A stretch of DNA of 64,000 bases, from contig NZ_PTJE01000001.1 of assembly GCF_002934445.1 (NCBI RefSeq), positions 620,001 to 684,000 of the forward strand. Reading direction: 5' to 3'. Below are positions 26,330 to 36,781 of this stretch, piece after piece. How positions within the stretch are numbered: position 1 is the stretch's first letter; the number at the start of each line of letters is the position of its first letter. The notes below the pieces were generated by a model. The model was not told the origin of the DNA, made no database searches, and saw only the letters and a list, made by a program, of their open reading frames with translations. This DNA is from Nonlabens xylanidelens (GTDB lineage: Bacteria; Bacteroidota; Bacteroidia; Flavobacteriales; Flavobacteriaceae). A program made the position numbers and the translations under genes.

Positions 26330-28333
26330 ATGTCAGTATTAGATTCTAAAGTACCTAAAGGACCACTTGCTGAAAAGTGGGTAAATCATAAAAATCATAT
26401 TAACCTAGTTAACCCTGCAAATAAACGTAACATAGATGTTATCGTTGTAGGAACTGGACTAGCAGGTGGAGCTGCGGCTGCAACTCTAGCAGAGCTAGGA
26501 TATAATGTAAAGACATTTTGTTATAACGATTCACCACGTCGTGCGCACTCTATTGCTGCACAAGGTGGTATTAACGCTGCAAAGAATTATCAAGGTGATG
26601 GAGATTCAAATTTCCGTTTATTCTATGATACTATTAAAGGTGGTGATTATAGATCTCGTGAAGCAAACGTACACAGACTAGCAGAGGTTTCTGGAAATAT
26701 TATCGACCAGTGTGTGGCGCAAGGAGTTCCTTTTGCACGTGAATATGGTGGACTATTAGATAACCGTTCTTTCGGTGGTGTATTAGTTTCCAGAACATTT
26801 TATGCAGCTGGACAAACGGGACAACAGTTATTGTTAGGAGCATATTCTGCTTTAAACAGACAGATTAACCGTGGTAAAGTAACTCCATTTAACCGTCATG
26901 AGATGTTAGATCTTGTAAAGGTAGATGGTAAAGCTCGTGGAATTATTGCTCGTAACTTAGTTACTGGTGAGATAGAAAGACATGGAGCGCATGCGGTAGT
27001 AATTGCTTCTGGTGGTTATGGAAATGTATTTTTCCTTTCTACAAATGCAATGGGTAGTAATGTAATGGCAGCGTGGAGAACACACCGTCGTGGTGCACAC
27101 TTTGCAAACCCTTGTTATACTCAGATTCACCCTACTTGTATTCCTGTAAGTGGTGAACACCAGTCTAAACTGACATTAATGTCAGAGTCTTTACGTAACG
27201 ATGGTCGTATCTGGGTTCCTAAAAACATAGAAGATGCTAAGGCTATACAAGAAGGAAGACTTAAAGGTGTAGATCTTAAAGAAGAAGATAGAGATTATTA
27301 TCTAGAAAGAAGATATCCTGCATTTGGTAACCTTGTACCTCGTGATGTTGCATCTCGTGCGGCAAAAGAGCGTTGTGACGCAGGTTATGGTGTGAATAAA
27401 ACAGGTCAGGCAGTTTATCTTGATTTTGCTGCATCTTTCTTAAGATATGGTAAAATAGAAGCATTAACTAGTGGTCATAAAGATGCTAGTGAGGCAGAAA
27501 TTATTGCATTAGGTAAAAAGGTAATTGAGAATAAGTATGGTAACCTATTTGATATGTACCGCAACATTACAGATGAGAATCCGTATGAGATGCCTATGAA
27601 AATATATCCGGCAGTACACTACACGATGGGTGGACTTTGGGTAGATTATAACTTACAGACTACAGTGCCAGGTTGTTTTGCAGCTGGTGAGGCTAACTTC
27701 TCTGATCACGGTGCAAACCGTTTAGGAGCAAGTGCATTGATGCAAGGTCTAGCAGATGGTTACTTCGTATTACCATATACTATAGGTGATTATCTTGCAA
27801 ACGAGATTAGAACTGGAGCTATTTCTACTGAAACAGCAGAGTTTGATCAAGCAGAAAAGGATACCCGTGCACGCATCGAGAAATTGATGAATGGTGCTGG
27901 TGTACATTCTGTAGACTATTATCACAAAAAGTTAGGTTTAATCATGTGGAACAAGTGTGGTATGTCTCGTAATGAGGCTGACCTTAAGTCTGCAATGAAT
28001 GAAATAGCTGAACTTAGAGCAGATTTCTGGAAAAACGTAAAAGTTCCTGGAAGCGCAGATACTAAGAATCAAGAACTAGAAAAAGCAGGCCGCGTAGCAG
28101 ATTTCCTTGAATTAGGTGAGCTGTTTGCAAAGGATGCTCTTGATAGAAACGAGAGTTGTGGTGGTCACTTTAGAGAAGAGTACCAGACTGAAGAAGGTGA
28201 AGCATTACGTGATGATGTAAACTTTGCTTATGTAAGCGCATGGGAATATAACGAGAATCCTCGCGATGCTAAATTACACAAAGAAGGCCTAGTCTTTGAA
28301 AATGTGGAATTGAAAACTCGTAGTTATAAATAA
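26330..28333 (+). CDS. sdhA: Succinate dehydrogenase flavoprotein subunit
   Basis: Catalytic subunit that oxidises succinate to fumarate using covalently bound FAD. The FAD-binding glycine motif is [20 protein letters not shown] (about residues 40-59), and the histidine for FAD attachment is in [12 protein letters not shown]. Active-site segments HPTCIP and [11 protein letters not shown] are present. At 667 residues it is the long form common in Bacteroidota. It contains no palindrome copy, although copies lie on both sides of the gene. Confidence 0.97.
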   Translation: MSVLDSKVPKGPLAEKWVNHKNHINLVNPANKRNIDVIVVGTGLAGGAAAATLAELGYNVKTFCYNDSPRRAHSIAAQGGINAAKNYQGDGDSNFRLFYDTIKGGDYRSREANVHRLAEVSGNIIDQCVAQGVPFAREYGGLLDNRSFGGVLVSRTFYAAGQTGQQLLLGAYSALNRQINRGKVTPFNRHEMLDLVKVDGKARGIIARNLVTGEIERHGAHAVVIASGGYGNVFFLSTNAMGSNVMAAWRTHRRGAHFANPCYTQIHPTCIPVSGEHQSKLTLMSESLRNDGRIWVPKNIEDAKAIQEGRLKGVDLKEEDRDYYLERRYPAFGNLVPRDVASRAAKERCDAGYGVNKTGQAVYLDFAASFLRYGKIEALTSGHKDASEAEIIALGKKVIENKYGNLFDMYRNITDENPYEMPMKIYPAVHYTMGGLWVDYNLQTTVPGCFAAGEANFSDHGANRLGASALMQGLADGYFVLPYTIGDYLANEIRTGAISTETAEFDQAEKDTRARIEKLMNGAGVHSVDYYHKKLGLIMWNKCGMSRNEADLKSAMNEIAELRADFWKNVKVPGSADTKNQELEKAGRVADFLELGELFAKDALDRNESCGGHFREEYQTEEGEALRDDVNFAYVSAWEYNENPRDAKLHKEGLVFENVELKTRSYK

Positions 28334-28350
28334 TAGAATTTTAATTGTCT

Positions 28351-28366
28351 CGCTTTCGCGAAAGCG
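28351..28366. repeat. 16-bp palindrome, copy 8 (between sdhA and sdhB)
   Basis: Exact copy inside the sdhCAB operon, 18 nt after the sdhA stop and 24 nt before the sdhB ATG. In mRNA it can fold into a small GC-rich hairpin just ahead of the sdhB start. Confidence 0.95.
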
Positions 28367-28389
28367 GAACAAACTAAATACATAGAAGT

Positions 28390-29136
28390 ATGAAACTTAC
28401 TTTAAAAATATGGCGTCAAGCTAATTCTGAAGCTAAAGGAAACATGATCACTTACCCTATCGATGGTGTAGATGGAGATATGTCTTTTCTTGAAATGATG
28501 GATATCGTTAATGAAGGATTAATTAATAAAGGAGAAGAGCCTGTAGAATTTGATCACGACTGTCGTGAGGGAATTTGTGGAGCTTGTTCTATGATGATTA
28601 ATGGACAGCCTCACGGTCCACAAAGGTTGACAACAACATGTCAGCTACACATGAGAAAATTTAATGATGGTGACACCATTACTATCGAGCCATGGAGAGC
28701 GGCTGGTTTTCCAGTAATTAAGGATTTAATTGTTGATCGTTCTTCTTTTGATAGAATACAGCAAGCTGGTGCTTATGTATCTGTGAATACGTCTGGTAAT
28801 ACACAAGATGCTAACTCTATTCCTGTAGAAAAAGCAAAGGCAGATGAGGCATTCCACTCAGCAACTTGTATAGGTTGTGGAGCGTGTGTTGCAGCATGTA
28901 AAAATGCAAGTGCTATGTTGTTTACTAGTGCAAAAGTATCTCAATATGCTTTATTACCACAAGGTGAGGTAGAGGCTACTGATCGTGTTATGAACATGGT
29001 ACGTCAGATGGATATGGAAGGTTTTGGTAACTGTACGAATACTGGAGCATGTATGATCGAGTGTCCTAAAGGAATTAAATTAGAAAACATTGCTAGAATG
29101 AATCGTGAGTATCTTAAGGCAGAAACATTAGGATAG
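28390..29136 (+). CDS. sdhB: Succinate dehydrogenase iron-sulfur subunit
   Basis: Electron-transfer subunit of complex II. The [2Fe-2S] ligands are in [11 protein letters not shown] with a distal Cys in RLTTTCQ. The ferredoxin-like clusters are in [15 protein letters not shown] and [15 protein letters not shown]. The length of 248 is normal for this class. It is the last gene of sdhCAB, separated from sdhA by 56 bp that hold a palindrome copy. A strong terminator follows. Confidence 0.97.
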   Translation: MKLTLKIWRQANSEAKGNMITYPIDGVDGDMSFLEMMDIVNEGLINKGEEPVEFDHDCREGICGACSMMINGQPHGPQRLTTTCQLHMRKFNDGDTITIEPWRAAGFPVIKDLIVDRSSFDRIQQAGAYVSVNTSGNTQDANSIPVEKAKADEAFHSATCIGCGACVAACKNASAMLFTSAKVSQYALLPQGEVEATDRVMNMVRQMDMEGFGNCTNTGACMIECPKGIKLENIARMNREYLKAETLG

Positions 29137-29170
29137 ATTCAGGGTTGTAATTACGGCTATATAATTATAA

Positions 29171-29208
29171 AAAGGCTCAAGAACTTTCTGTTCTTGAGCC
29201 TTTTTTTT
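29171..29208 (+). terminator. sdhCAB terminator
   Basis: A 14-bp perfect stem (29171-29184 with 29190-29203), loop TTTCT, then a run of T. Confidence 0.92.
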
Positions 29209-29520
29209 GATCCATCTATTTAGTTTGATCATCGGTTTTTATAGCATCCATTAATATCTTACTGTCTGTAGATATTGTAACATGGTGTTTAAACACCTGT
29301 ATAATTACTTTGTTATGTTCTAGTAGCGTTTATTCTAGCGAGTTGTAATGGTCTTAAATCATCCTAATCAACGTATTTCATGATGATTTTTGGTGTTGAT
29401 TTAGATGTGTATTGTTGATTAAGAATTTAATTGAGTTACAACGGTAACTCGCAAGTAGTGTTGTTGGGTTGTGGTCTAGTTAAATGCTAGTAATTTAATG
29501 TTTTTAAGAATTGTAAAAGT

Positions 29521-29556
29521 AAAAAGCTCCTGTACAGTTTTGTACAGGAGCTTTTT
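29521..29556 (-). terminator. Fasciclin gene terminator
   Basis: A 16-bp perfect inverted repeat (29521-29536 with 29541-29556) with loop GTTT and A/T-run ends, 34 bp after the stop of the minus-strand gene. Confidence 0.9.
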
Positions 29557-29589
29557 AATAAACCGAATTTAGATAAGTGTAATCTAATA

Positions 29590-30606
29590 TTATCTAGTGT
29601 ATAGAGAACCTGCTATTTTTTGAACAGTACCGTTTGCTACATGAATTATAGCTTCTTGATCTCCTATTAGGTTAACAGTGTGAGGTAGAAAACCGTTATT
29701 TATTGTCAAAGAAACGCTACCATTAGTATTTACGTTAGTCGTTGCAGTAGCTAATCTAGTTGCTACTTCTTGATTATCTTGCAACTGTCCTATGTAGTGA
29801 CTTCCTGTTACAGATATGTGAGAGTTGATAAAGTCTCCTAATCTATCGCCAACTGGTGCGTTATTAGAGTCAGCATCTAATACAAGCGCAGCTGTAAGTA
29901 CATCTAGTCTTGGTAAAAACACTGTAAAAGGTGTGTCAGAACTTCTTAAAACTTTTTGATTACATAAAGCTATGATTTCTTCACTAGATGAACTCTGAGA
30001 GATAATGTCGTTCATGATATTGAAAGATTCGCAAGTTGTGATTAATGATTGTAAAGTAGAAGGCTCTATAATGTTATTTACTATAGTTGCGCTACCATTA
30101 GAAAATGACAGTGTTTCATTCATTACATCTACCCCATTTAATGTTGTGGTATTGCCTTGGTGTTGTACTACTGCAGCAATATTAATATCGCTGTTAAATA
30201 ACTGAGTTGCTTTGGTTGTGATGATTAATTCTGGAGCAATGCTGTGTGATTTAATATCTACATCACTATTCATTACATGATTAAGTAATATTTGTTTTAA
30301 GTAGCTATTAGGTATTTCTTCAATTGATTGATAATCGTTTTCTTGTAGGAATTCATCAAAGGCATTGTTGTCTGGCAAGAAAACGTAAGAAGTGCCCTCT
30401 TCATCTAGCGATCCTAAAAGGTTCACTTGTTCTAATGCTGTTGCTAGCGTAGTAAGGTTGTTTTGAGATTTAATGAAAGAAGAGATAGTACCTCCGGCAG
30501 GATCTACATATAAATCTTCGTTAGTTAATTCGTCCTTTTCACAAGAAATAAGAACAGATACAAAGCACATTAAAAGTACGGTACGTAAGAAGTAAATATT
30601 TTTCAT
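29590..30606 (-). CDS. Fasciclin (FAS1) domain lipoprotein
   Basis: The lipoprotein signal ends at lipobox VLISC (about residue 22). Two FAS1-like repeats follow. The first (about 40-185) has TLATALEQVNLLGSLDEEGTSYVFLPDNNAFDEFL and LKQILLNHVM. The second (about 190-335) has IALCNQKVLRSSDTPFTVFLPRLDVLTAA and ends VIHVANGTVQKIAGSLYTR. FAS1 proteins mediate surface adhesion. No operon partner is seen: it has its own terminator and a long upstream region. Confidence 0.88.
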   Translation of the reverse strand: MKNIYFLRTVLLMCFVSVLISCEKDELTNEDLYVDPAGGTISSFIKSQNNLTTLATALEQVNLLGSLDEEGTSYVFLPDNNAFDEFLQENDYQSIEEIPNSYLKQILLNHVMNSDVDIKSHSIAPELIITTKATQLFNSDINIAAVVQHQGNTTTLNGVDVMNETLSFSNGSATIVNNIIEPSTLQSLITTCESFNIMNDIISQSSSSEEIIALCNQKVLRSSDTPFTVFLPRLDVLTAALVLDADSNNAPVGDRLGDFINSHISVTGSHYIGQLQDNQEVATRLATATTNVNTNGSVSLTINNGFLPHTVNLIGDQEAIIHVANGTVQKIAGSLYTR

Positions 30607-31124
30607 AATTTTCGGTTTATTCGTTTACATGTATAAATATCAGGCTTATCAGTTAAATATCGCTATTTAGGTTTGTAATTTTTTAATTAAAACCGATATT
30701 ATTGCATTACAACGATGTTTTTAAACTTGATTTCAATCATTAATCAACTGATAATCAATTGTTTAGATTCTAGATGTTTTTATTGTGTCGTTATTGGTTT
30801 AATTTTAATTAAAAATGCATTTCATCGATTTCGTATGCTTATATCATTTTTGAAATAGTTATAATGTGTAGATATACACGTAGTTAAGCGTTTTTTGATT
30901 TATTCTATGATGTTTTTTAACTAGTAAAAACAATCTTAAAAGGTATTATAATTAACAAAGGTGAATTTATTAACATGAATTTAAGGATAATGATAGTTAA
31001 ATGGAAACTTTTTTAATTTTGATTTGATGGTATTGTAAAAAGAATCTGTCCTGCGGACTATTTGGATTAGTTTTATACCACTTATTTATTCCGGTTTTAT
31101 AATACTATGTTGTAATTTACCTTC
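30607..31124. other. Divergent AT-rich intergenic region
   Basis: About 520 bp between the fasciclin gene and the aminotransferase gene. Very AT-rich, with a short GTCC-TGC-GGAC inverted repeat near 31050. I see no gene, palindrome copy or consensus promoter. Confidence 0.6.
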
Positions 31125-32258
31125 ATGATTTCAAAACTTCCCAACGTTACAGACTCCATCTTTACTATAATGAGTAGGCTGTCGCAAGAACACGGCGCTA
31201 TTAACCTTGCTCAAGGTTTTCCTAATTTTTCTGTAGATCCTATATTAAAGGACTTGCATATTAAAGCTATACAAGAAGACAAGAACCAGTATGCACCTAT
31301 GGCAGGATTGCTTTCTTTGCGAGCTGCTATTTCTAATATGACACAGCAACAGCATAAAGCGTTTTACAATCCAGAAAATGAAATATGCCTGACTGCAGGT
31401 GCTACACAAGCTATTTATTGCGCCATACAGACAGTGGTCCATCCAGGTGATGAAGTGATAATTTTCACTCCTGCTTATGATTGTTATGAACCGGCTATTC
31501 AACTAGCTGGTGGTAAAACGATAAGTATCCCAATGACTTTACCAGACTTTACCATAGACTGGCAGGAAGTAAAAGATAAAATAACGTCACGTACAAAGAT
31601 GATCATGATCAACACGCCACATAATCCTAGTGGTAATGTGTTAAGTCATCAAGATATGTTGATTTTAGAAGAGATAGTAGTAACAAATAATCTAGTTCTT
31701 CTCAGTGATGAAGTTTATGAACATATTATTTATGACGGTATACAGCACCGTAGTGCTGCGAGATACCGAGGTTTGCTAGAACGCAGTTTTATAACTGGTA
31801 GTTTTGGTAAGACTTTTCATGTTACGGGATGGAAAATGGGATATTGCCTCGCGCCACGACATCTCATGGAAGAGTTTTATAAAATACATCAATACATGGT
31901 TTTTTGTGTGAGTCATCCTGTGCAAGATGCAATGGCTCATTATCTTCAAAAACCAGAACGTTATCTAGATTTAGGTAAGTTTTATCAACGTAAGCGAGGT
32001 CTATTCCTTAACTTGATTCAGGAAAGTAAATTCACCTTTAAACCTGCGCAAGGTTCTTATTTCCAATTGCTAGATTATAGCGCGATAACTGATGAAGGTG
32101 ATTTTGATTTTGCAAGAAGACTTACTATAGAACATAAAATTGCAAGTATTCCTATCTCTGTTTTTATGAATGGTGCAGACCCTAAAATATTACGTTTTTG
32201 TTTTGCAAAGAAAGATGAAGATATAATTGCTGCTGCAAAAATATTGAATAGCTTGTAA
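31125..32258 (+). CDS. PLP-dependent aminotransferase, methionine aminotransferase type
   Basis: Cytoplasmic fold-type I aminotransferase, 377 residues. INLAQGFPNF near residue 30 and AGATQAIYCAIQ are characteristic, and the PLP-binding Lys is K229 in GSFGKTFHVTGWKMG. NTPHNPSGNV and LRFCFAKKDE (substrate-carboxylate Arg) are present. The closest resemblance is to YbdL-type methionine aminotransferase and the kynurenine aminotransferase group. The exact amino donor cannot be set from sequence. Confidence 0.88.
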   Translation: MISKLPNVTDSIFTIMSRLSQEHGAINLAQGFPNFSVDPILKDLHIKAIQEDKNQYAPMAGLLSLRAAISNMTQQQHKAFYNPENEICLTAGATQAIYCAIQTVVHPGDEVIIFTPAYDCYEPAIQLAGGKTISIPMTLPDFTIDWQEVKDKITSRTKMIMINTPHNPSGNVLSHQDMLILEEIVVTNNLVLLSDEVYEHIIYDGIQHRSAARYRGLLERSFITGSFGKTFHVTGWKMGYCLAPRHLMEEFYKIHQYMVFCVSHPVQDAMAHYLQKPERYLDLGKFYQRKRGLFLNLIQESKFTFKPAQGSYFQLLDYSAITDEGDFDFARRLTIEHKIASIPISVFMNGADPKILRFCFAKKDEDIIAAAKILNSL

Positions 32259-32306
32259 AAAAAAATGTTTGATTGCAACTCCTGATTTTATTAAATTCTT
32301 ATTATT

Positions 32307-32801
32307 ATGAAATACCTTATTATATGTATAGCGATTGTTTTGAGCTCTTGCAGTTCTCAAAAAATAAATGAAACCATGACTCCATCAGATTTTCAAACAG
32401 GGCTAGAACCTTATTATCAATCTTGGTCAGGTGGTGCGCCAGGATCTAGCAGTGGTGTATCGCTCTATTTTCCTGCATCGATACTAGAAGGAAATCAGTT
32501 TCTAGCGATTTACTTCCGTGGTATGGAGAAAAAAATTGCCAGTTTTACCTCTAACAATAAAAAAATGTTGGTAACTCGTTTTGATTCTCCACAGCGAGAT
32601 AAAGAAATGTCTCTAGATCCTAAAAAGGAATATGGTAACGAGTCTCCATCTTTAGAGAACTTATCGTTTCAATTAAATAATGATCAGGCAATTGTTGCTT
32701 TCTTAAAAAATGGGAAAACGATTTATGTGAAACTAGATAAGATGATTCAAAAAGAAACTATAGCTTATCCTAGTGCGCCACCTCAAGGTAACAGGAATTA
32801 A
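32307..32801 (+). CDS. Small hypothetical lipoprotein
   Basis: 164 residues. A lipoprotein signal (IAIVLSSCSS) is followed by a mature part of about 145 residues with YQSWSGGAPGSSSGVSLYFPA and FLAIYFRGMEKKI. I do not recognise a named family. It lies 48 bp after the aminotransferase gene on the same strand and before a terminator, so it may share that transcript. Likely attached to a membrane facing the periplasm or surface. Confidence 0.7.
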   Translation: MKYLIICIAIVLSSCSSQKINETMTPSDFQTGLEPYYQSWSGGAPGSSSGVSLYFPASILEGNQFLAIYFRGMEKKIASFTSNNKKMLVTRFDSPQRDKEMSLDPKKEYGNESPSLENLSFQLNNDQAIVAFLKNGKTIYVKLDKMIQKETIAYPSAPPQGNRN

Positions 32802-32833
32802 AACGAAGACATATATCTTTCACTCATTCATAT

Positions 32834-32876
32834 AAAGGACTCACTCATTGTAACTATGTGTGAGTCCTTTCTTTTT
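32834..32876 (+). terminator. Terminator hairpin
   Basis: An 11-bp stem (32834-32844 with 32860-32870), then CTTTTT. It closes the transcript ending at 32801. Confidence 0.75.
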
Positions 32877-32901
32877 ATAGGTTTATCAAAATATTTAAAT
32901 T

Positions 32902-33708
32902 ATGAAAAATCTAGTTATAGTTGCGGTTCTTGTTTTAAGTTCCGCTTTCGCGAAAGCGCAAGGAGAACAAATCGCAAAGGAATTAAGAGGCTACATCAAT
33001 GCCGATGTATCTGAGGAAATGATAGAGGTAAAAGATAAATCTGGAAAAACACACTACGTAAAAAGTGCCAAAGCTAAGACAGAACATCATATAGGTGGGA
33101 CAAGTACTTCTAATAGTACGGTTGTTTTTGATGCATTTAATGCACATCCAGAATGGCAAGACATGTCAGTCATTGTGGACTGGACTGGTAGTATGTATAG
33201 TTATGTAGGACAGGTGGTGAGATGGCACCATGTAAATAAGGACAAACAATTAATACATAACATGGTGTTGTTTAATGATGGAGATGATAGAAACCGCAAT
33301 GCAAACTCTGGTGCAAAGATTATAGGTGCTACAGGTGGTATATACCATCCAGATCATTCTGATATCGATGCATTTTTAAAGACTGTAGCTACTGCAGTAG
33401 ATAATGGAAATGGAGGCGACGGTCCAGAAAATGATATTGAGGCGGTTCTTGCCAGTCAGGAATTGTGCAACGGACAGAAGGATTTTGTCCTCATAGCAGA
33501 CTCTAGCGGCATAAGAGATATTTCGCTTGCTAGTCAGATTAAAAGACCGGTACATATCATTATATGTGATTACGTAACTGACGATTATATCAAACTTGCT
33601 CAAATGACCAAAGGGAGCATCACATGGCCAGGTGGTTATACAGACTATAGTGGAACTAACTGCAATAAACGACATGTGCATAGTCATGATGTCGTTTGTG
33701 CTGGGTAA
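32902..33708 (+). CDS. Exported von Willebrand factor A-like protein
   Basis: 268 residues. The signal peptide ends in SSAFAKAQ, where AFAKA is encoded by a palindrome copy. The core resembles a VWA domain: VIVDWTGSMYSY gives a metal-site motif (D-W-T-G-S instead of D-x-S-x-S), and GDGPENDIEAVLASQE resembles the second metal-binding segment. The C-terminus is rich in His and Cys (CNKRHVHSHDVVCAG), which could bind metal or form a disulfide. VWA proteins usually bind other proteins. The gene stands between two terminator or promoter regions and is probably transcribed alone. Confidence 0.72.
   Translation: MKNLVIVAVLVLSSAFAKAQGEQIAKELRGYINADVSEEMIEVKDKSGKTHYVKSAKAKTEHHIGGTSTSNSTVVFDAFNAHPEWQDMSVIVDWTGSMYSYVGQVVRWHHVNKDKQLIHNMVLFNDGDDRNRNANSGAKIIGATGGIYHPDHSDIDAFLKTVATAVDNGNGGDGPENDIEAVLASQELCNGQKDFVLIADSSGIRDISLASQIKRPVHIIICDYVTDDYIKLAQMTKGSITWPGGYTDYSGTNCNKRHVHSHDVVCAG
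32943..32958. repeat. 16-bp palindrome, copy 9 (in signal peptide, AFAKA)
   Basis: Exact copy read as AFAKA at the end of the signal peptide of the VWA-like protein. Confidence 0.95.
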
Positions 33709-33772
33709 TTTTATAAGGACTATTTATATTTTTCAAAGGATAGAATTAATTCTGCCCTTTGGAAAATAATCC

Positions 33773-33780
33773 TACCTTTG
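33773..33780 (+). promoter_or_regulatory. Promoter -7 box TACCTTTG upstream of flippase gene
   Basis: TAnnTTTG box 21 nt before the TTG start at 33802. No TTG is seen at the standard upstream spacing. Confidence 0.4.
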
Positions 33781-33801
33781 AAATTCAAATAATCTACGTT
33801 T

Positions 33802-35268
33802 TTGAGTTCCATAAAAAACCTTTTTAAGAATACTTTTATTTACGGTCTGGCGACGGTTTTACCACGATTGCTTACTGTTTTACTTACTAAGTTACTTACA
33901 GAGTATTTGCCAGGTAAAGTAGAATTTGGTGAGGTTTCAATAATATTCTCCTATATTATTTTTGCAAATGTTATCCTGACTTATGGTATGGAAACAGCGT
34001 TTTTTAGATTTTATAACGACGCGTCTACTAAGGCAAAGACATTGAGTACTGCTCTTATTTCTTTATTAGTAACGACATTAGTTTTTGGAGGTGCGGCTTA
34101 TTTATTTATGGATCAAATTGCGGCAGTGACAGAGCTCTCTGCTCAATATTGGAAATGGGTGATAGCTGTAATTGTTTTTGACACTTTAATGGTGATTCCG
34201 TTTGCTTATATGCGTGCTCAAGGAAAGTCTACAAATTATGCGTTAATAAAGTTGTTTAACGTGGTGATTTCAGTAGGGATGACTTTACTTTTCTTTACTG
34301 TTTTAAAGGATTTCCCAGCAATTCAAAACGTTTTACCTACAGATAAAATTGAACTATTCTTTATAGCTTTTCTCTCTGCTAGTGTTGTGACATTTTTAAT
34401 TGTAATTAAACCTTATTTCTCAAAATGGGAATTTGATAAGAAACTGTGGAAAACGATGCTTTCTTACGGTTGGCCTATTTTATTAGCAGGTTTTGCTTTT
34501 GCTATTAATGAAACAGTAGATAAAATTTTATTACAAAAACTACTACCTGTAAATGAAGAAGAGGCCGAAGGTATAGTAGGTGTTTACACCGCAGGTTACC
34601 GACTTGCAGTAGGAATGACCTTATATGCACAAGCGTTTAGGTTAGGAGTAGAGCCATTCTTTTTTAGTCAGTCTGGCGATAAAAATGCGACACAACAATA
34701 TGCTTTGATAACTAAGGCATTTGTAGCCCTAGGATCGGTAGCTCTAGTTGCCTATGTAGTTCTGGTAGATTTTATACGTCCATTTATAGTGGACAAAGGT
34801 TTTGAAACAGCCATGGAAGTAGTGCCATTGATCTTAATTGCTTATTTCTTCTCAGGTGTCTATCAAACGCTATCGGTGTGGTATAAAATTCAGGATAAAA
34901 CTAGGTATGGAGCTTACATTTCGATTACAGCAGCGATTCTTACTATTGTAGTAAACGTTCTGCTTATTCCGCATATAGGATATATGGCAAGTGCTTATGC
35001 TACTTGTGCAGCTTATGGATTAATGATGGTGGTTTCTTACTTGATAGGTAGAAAACACCTCGCTGTTCCTTACGATCTCAAAAATATTCTGCTATATTTA
35101 TGCCTTTCTATCTCATTATCATTAGTTTTCTTTTACTATGTAAGAAGTGAATTAGGTATAGAAACATGGCAAACGTACCTAGTAGGAGTATTAATGACTC
35201 TTATTATATTAGGAGTAGTTTGCTTGCGCGAAAAAGAAATTATCAATAAAATCCTCAGAAGAAAATGA
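33802..35268 (+). CDS. Polysaccharide (lipid-linked oligosaccharide) flippase, Wzx/MVF type
   Basis: Polytopic inner-membrane protein of 488 residues with about 14 hydrophobic helices. It opens with [25 protein letters not shown], typical of the oligosaccharide flippase family. The start is TTG at 33802; the next ATG lies far inside. It should move undecaprenyl-linked sugars across the inner membrane. The stop overlaps the dut ATG by 4 bp, and it heads a flavobacterial envelope cluster running to the EnvC-like gene. Confidence 0.87.
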   Translation: MSSIKNLFKNTFIYGLATVLPRLLTVLLTKLLTEYLPGKVEFGEVSIIFSYIIFANVILTYGMETAFFRFYNDASTKAKTLSTALISLLVTTLVFGGAAYLFMDQIAAVTELSAQYWKWVIAVIVFDTLMVIPFAYMRAQGKSTNYALIKLFNVVISVGMTLLFFTVLKDFPAIQNVLPTDKIELFFIAFLSASVVTFLIVIKPYFSKWEFDKKLWKTMLSYGWPILLAGFAFAINETVDKILLQKLLPVNEEEAEGIVGVYTAGYRLAVGMTLYAQAFRLGVEPFFFSQSGDKNATQQYALITKAFVALGSVALVAYVVLVDFIRPFIVDKGFETAMEVVPLILIAYFFSGVYQTLSVWYKIQDKTRYGAYISITAAILTIVVNVLLIPHIGYMASAYATCAAYGLMMVVSYLIGRKHLAVPYDLKNILLYLCLSISLSLVFFYYVRSELGIETWQTYLVGVLMTLIILGVVCLREKEIINKILRRK

Positions 35269-35699
35269 CCATCAAGATTATAAATAAATCATCGCACGCT
35301 TTACCTCATTATGAAACTGAAGCAAGTGCAGGAATGGATTTAAGAGCAAATTTAGAAACAGCAGTGACATTGCAACCACTAGAAAGAGCGATCATAAAAA
35401 CAGGATTATTTATTGAATTACCTATAGGGACTGAGGCGCAAGTAAGACCTAGAAGTGGTCTAGCAGCAAAAAAAGGAGTCACTGTCCTTAATGCGCCAGG
35501 AACTATCGATGCAGATTATCGTGGCGAGATAGGTGTGATTCTTGTAAATTTATCTAGCGAGTCGTTCACCGTAGAAAATGGAGAGCGTATTGCACAACTA
35601 GTTATTGCAAAACATGAACGTGCAGACTGGCAAAAAGTAGAAGAATTAACCTCTACAGAACGCGGAGAAGGCGGTTTTGGGAGTACTGGATTGAAGTAA
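35265..35699 (+). CDS. dut: dUTP diphosphatase
   Basis: Trimeric dUTPase of 144 residues that converts dUTP to dUMP and pyrophosphate. All five motifs are visible in order: [38 protein letters not shown], and the C-terminal [10 protein letters not shown] arm. It is coupled by a 4-bp overlap to the flippase gene, a frequent neighbour in Flavobacteriaceae although the functions are unrelated. Confidence 0.97.
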   Translation: MTIKIINKSSHALPHYETEASAGMDLRANLETAVTLQPLERAIIKTGLFIELPIGTEAQVRPRSGLAAKKGVTVLNAPGTIDADYRGEIGVILVNLSSESFTVENGERIAQLVIAKHERADWQKVEELTSTERGEGGFGSTGLK

Positions 35700-35752
35700 G
35701 CTCTAATTCTTGCGCAAGCAGGAATCTCTTTGAAAATTTAATAATCATATTT

Positions 35753-36685
35753 ATGAAAAACAATCAGATATTTTTTATTCTCTTCATTTCTCTGGGAATG
35801 ATATCATATGCTCAAGAAACTGAAGAAGAAGTAGATCCAGCAATAGAGGTTATTGCAGCAGATGCTTGTGAATGTTTAGTTGATATAAAGCTAGATGCAG
35901 CAAAAAAGAAAAGATATAACTCTATTAACGATTGTATTGAAACCGCATCTAATACTTTTCAAATGACAGAAGGTATTAAAAACACCTTAGGTATTGGTAA
36001 AGATTCTACTATTACAAATGATATAATAATTGATCGGGATAAGTATAAAAGAGAAGTTCAAAGCGCCTTGCTAGAAAGATGTCCCAAAATGAAATTATTG
36101 ATGTCTAGCGATGAAGTAGAGTCAGAAGTTTCCATATCTGAAAAGAAAAAAGCTGTTGAGTTTTATGAGCAAGGAATGGATTTTTATGTAAAAGAAGATT
36201 ACAAAAATGCCATCAAATCTTACAAAAAAGCGGTAAGAAAAGATAAGAATTTTGCTTTTGCCTGGGATAATCTTGGACTTTCTTATAGAAAAGATGGTCA
36301 GTTTAAAAAAGCGGTAGAGGCTTATGATAAGTCTATAGAATTAGACCCTACAGGAGCGGTGCCGCTTATGAATAAGCCTATAGCTTTTCTTATGGACGGT
36401 AAATTACAAGAAGCAATTCTAGCATATCAAGACTACATTAGAGTATTTCCCAACGATGCTGAAGGTTATTATGGTATTTCACGAGTTTATATAGAAACAA
36501 AAGAATTTGAAAAGGCTCTTGATAATATTCTAAATGCCTTTGTTAAATATAATGAGGTGAATAGCCCATATGCAAGAGATGCAGAACATGTTATTCAGGT
36601 AGTTTATAATAATCTCAAAGAAAACGATATGCTTTCTATTTGGGATCAATACTTGAAGAAGTATGAGGTTACTGTAGGAGAGTAG
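35753..36685 (+). CDS. Exported TPR-repeat protein
   Basis: 310 residues with a signal peptide (LFISLGMISYAQE). Residues about 25-125 hold a cysteine-containing region (CECLVDIKLDAAKKKRYNSINDC). Three to four TPR units follow from about 138: AVEFYEQGMDFYVKEDYKNA, FAWDNLGLSYRKDGQFKKAV, IAFLMDGKLQEAI, GYYGISRVYIETKEFEKAL. It is likely a periplasmic scaffold. With the next gene it sits between dut and the nucleotidyltransferase, which I expect to be closer together in relatives. Confidence 0.82.
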   Translation: MKNNQIFFILFISLGMISYAQETEEEVDPAIEVIAADACECLVDIKLDAAKKKRYNSINDCIETASNTFQMTEGIKNTLGIGKDSTITNDIIIDRDKYKREVQSALLERCPKMKLLMSSDEVESEVSISEKKKAVEFYEQGMDFYVKEDYKNAIKSYKKAVRKDKNFAFAWDNLGLSYRKDGQFKKAVEAYDKSIELDPTGAVPLMNKPIAFLMDGKLQEAILAYQDYIRVFPNDAEGYYGISRVYIETKEFEKALDNILNAFVKYNEVNSPYARDAEHVIQVVYNNLKENDMLSIWDQYLKKYEVTVGE

Positions 36686-36781
36686 TTAATTGAAGGAAAT
36701 TTATACGACCTTATCTTTTAAATTGTCATTTGCAAGGCGCAATTATTGATGTAAATAGCTGTAATCATTTATAAACCAATC

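Larger units (their letters stand above)
29137..29589. other. Intergenic region between sdhB and the fasciclin gene
   Basis: About 450 bp between convergent genes, with a terminator at each end (29171-29208 and 29521-29556). The 310 bp between them are AT-rich; I see no gene, repeat or clear promoter there. Confidence 0.6.

Noticed and set aside
33734-33760. Imperfect hairpin after the VWA-like gene as a terminator
   Set aside because: The stem has a 3-nt internal mismatch and no T-run on the plus strand.
35706-35725. Short palindrome CTTGCGCAAG after dut as another copy of the main palindrome
   Set aside because: It shares only the general inverted-repeat look; the sequence does not align with CGCTTTCGCGAAAGCG and it occurs once.
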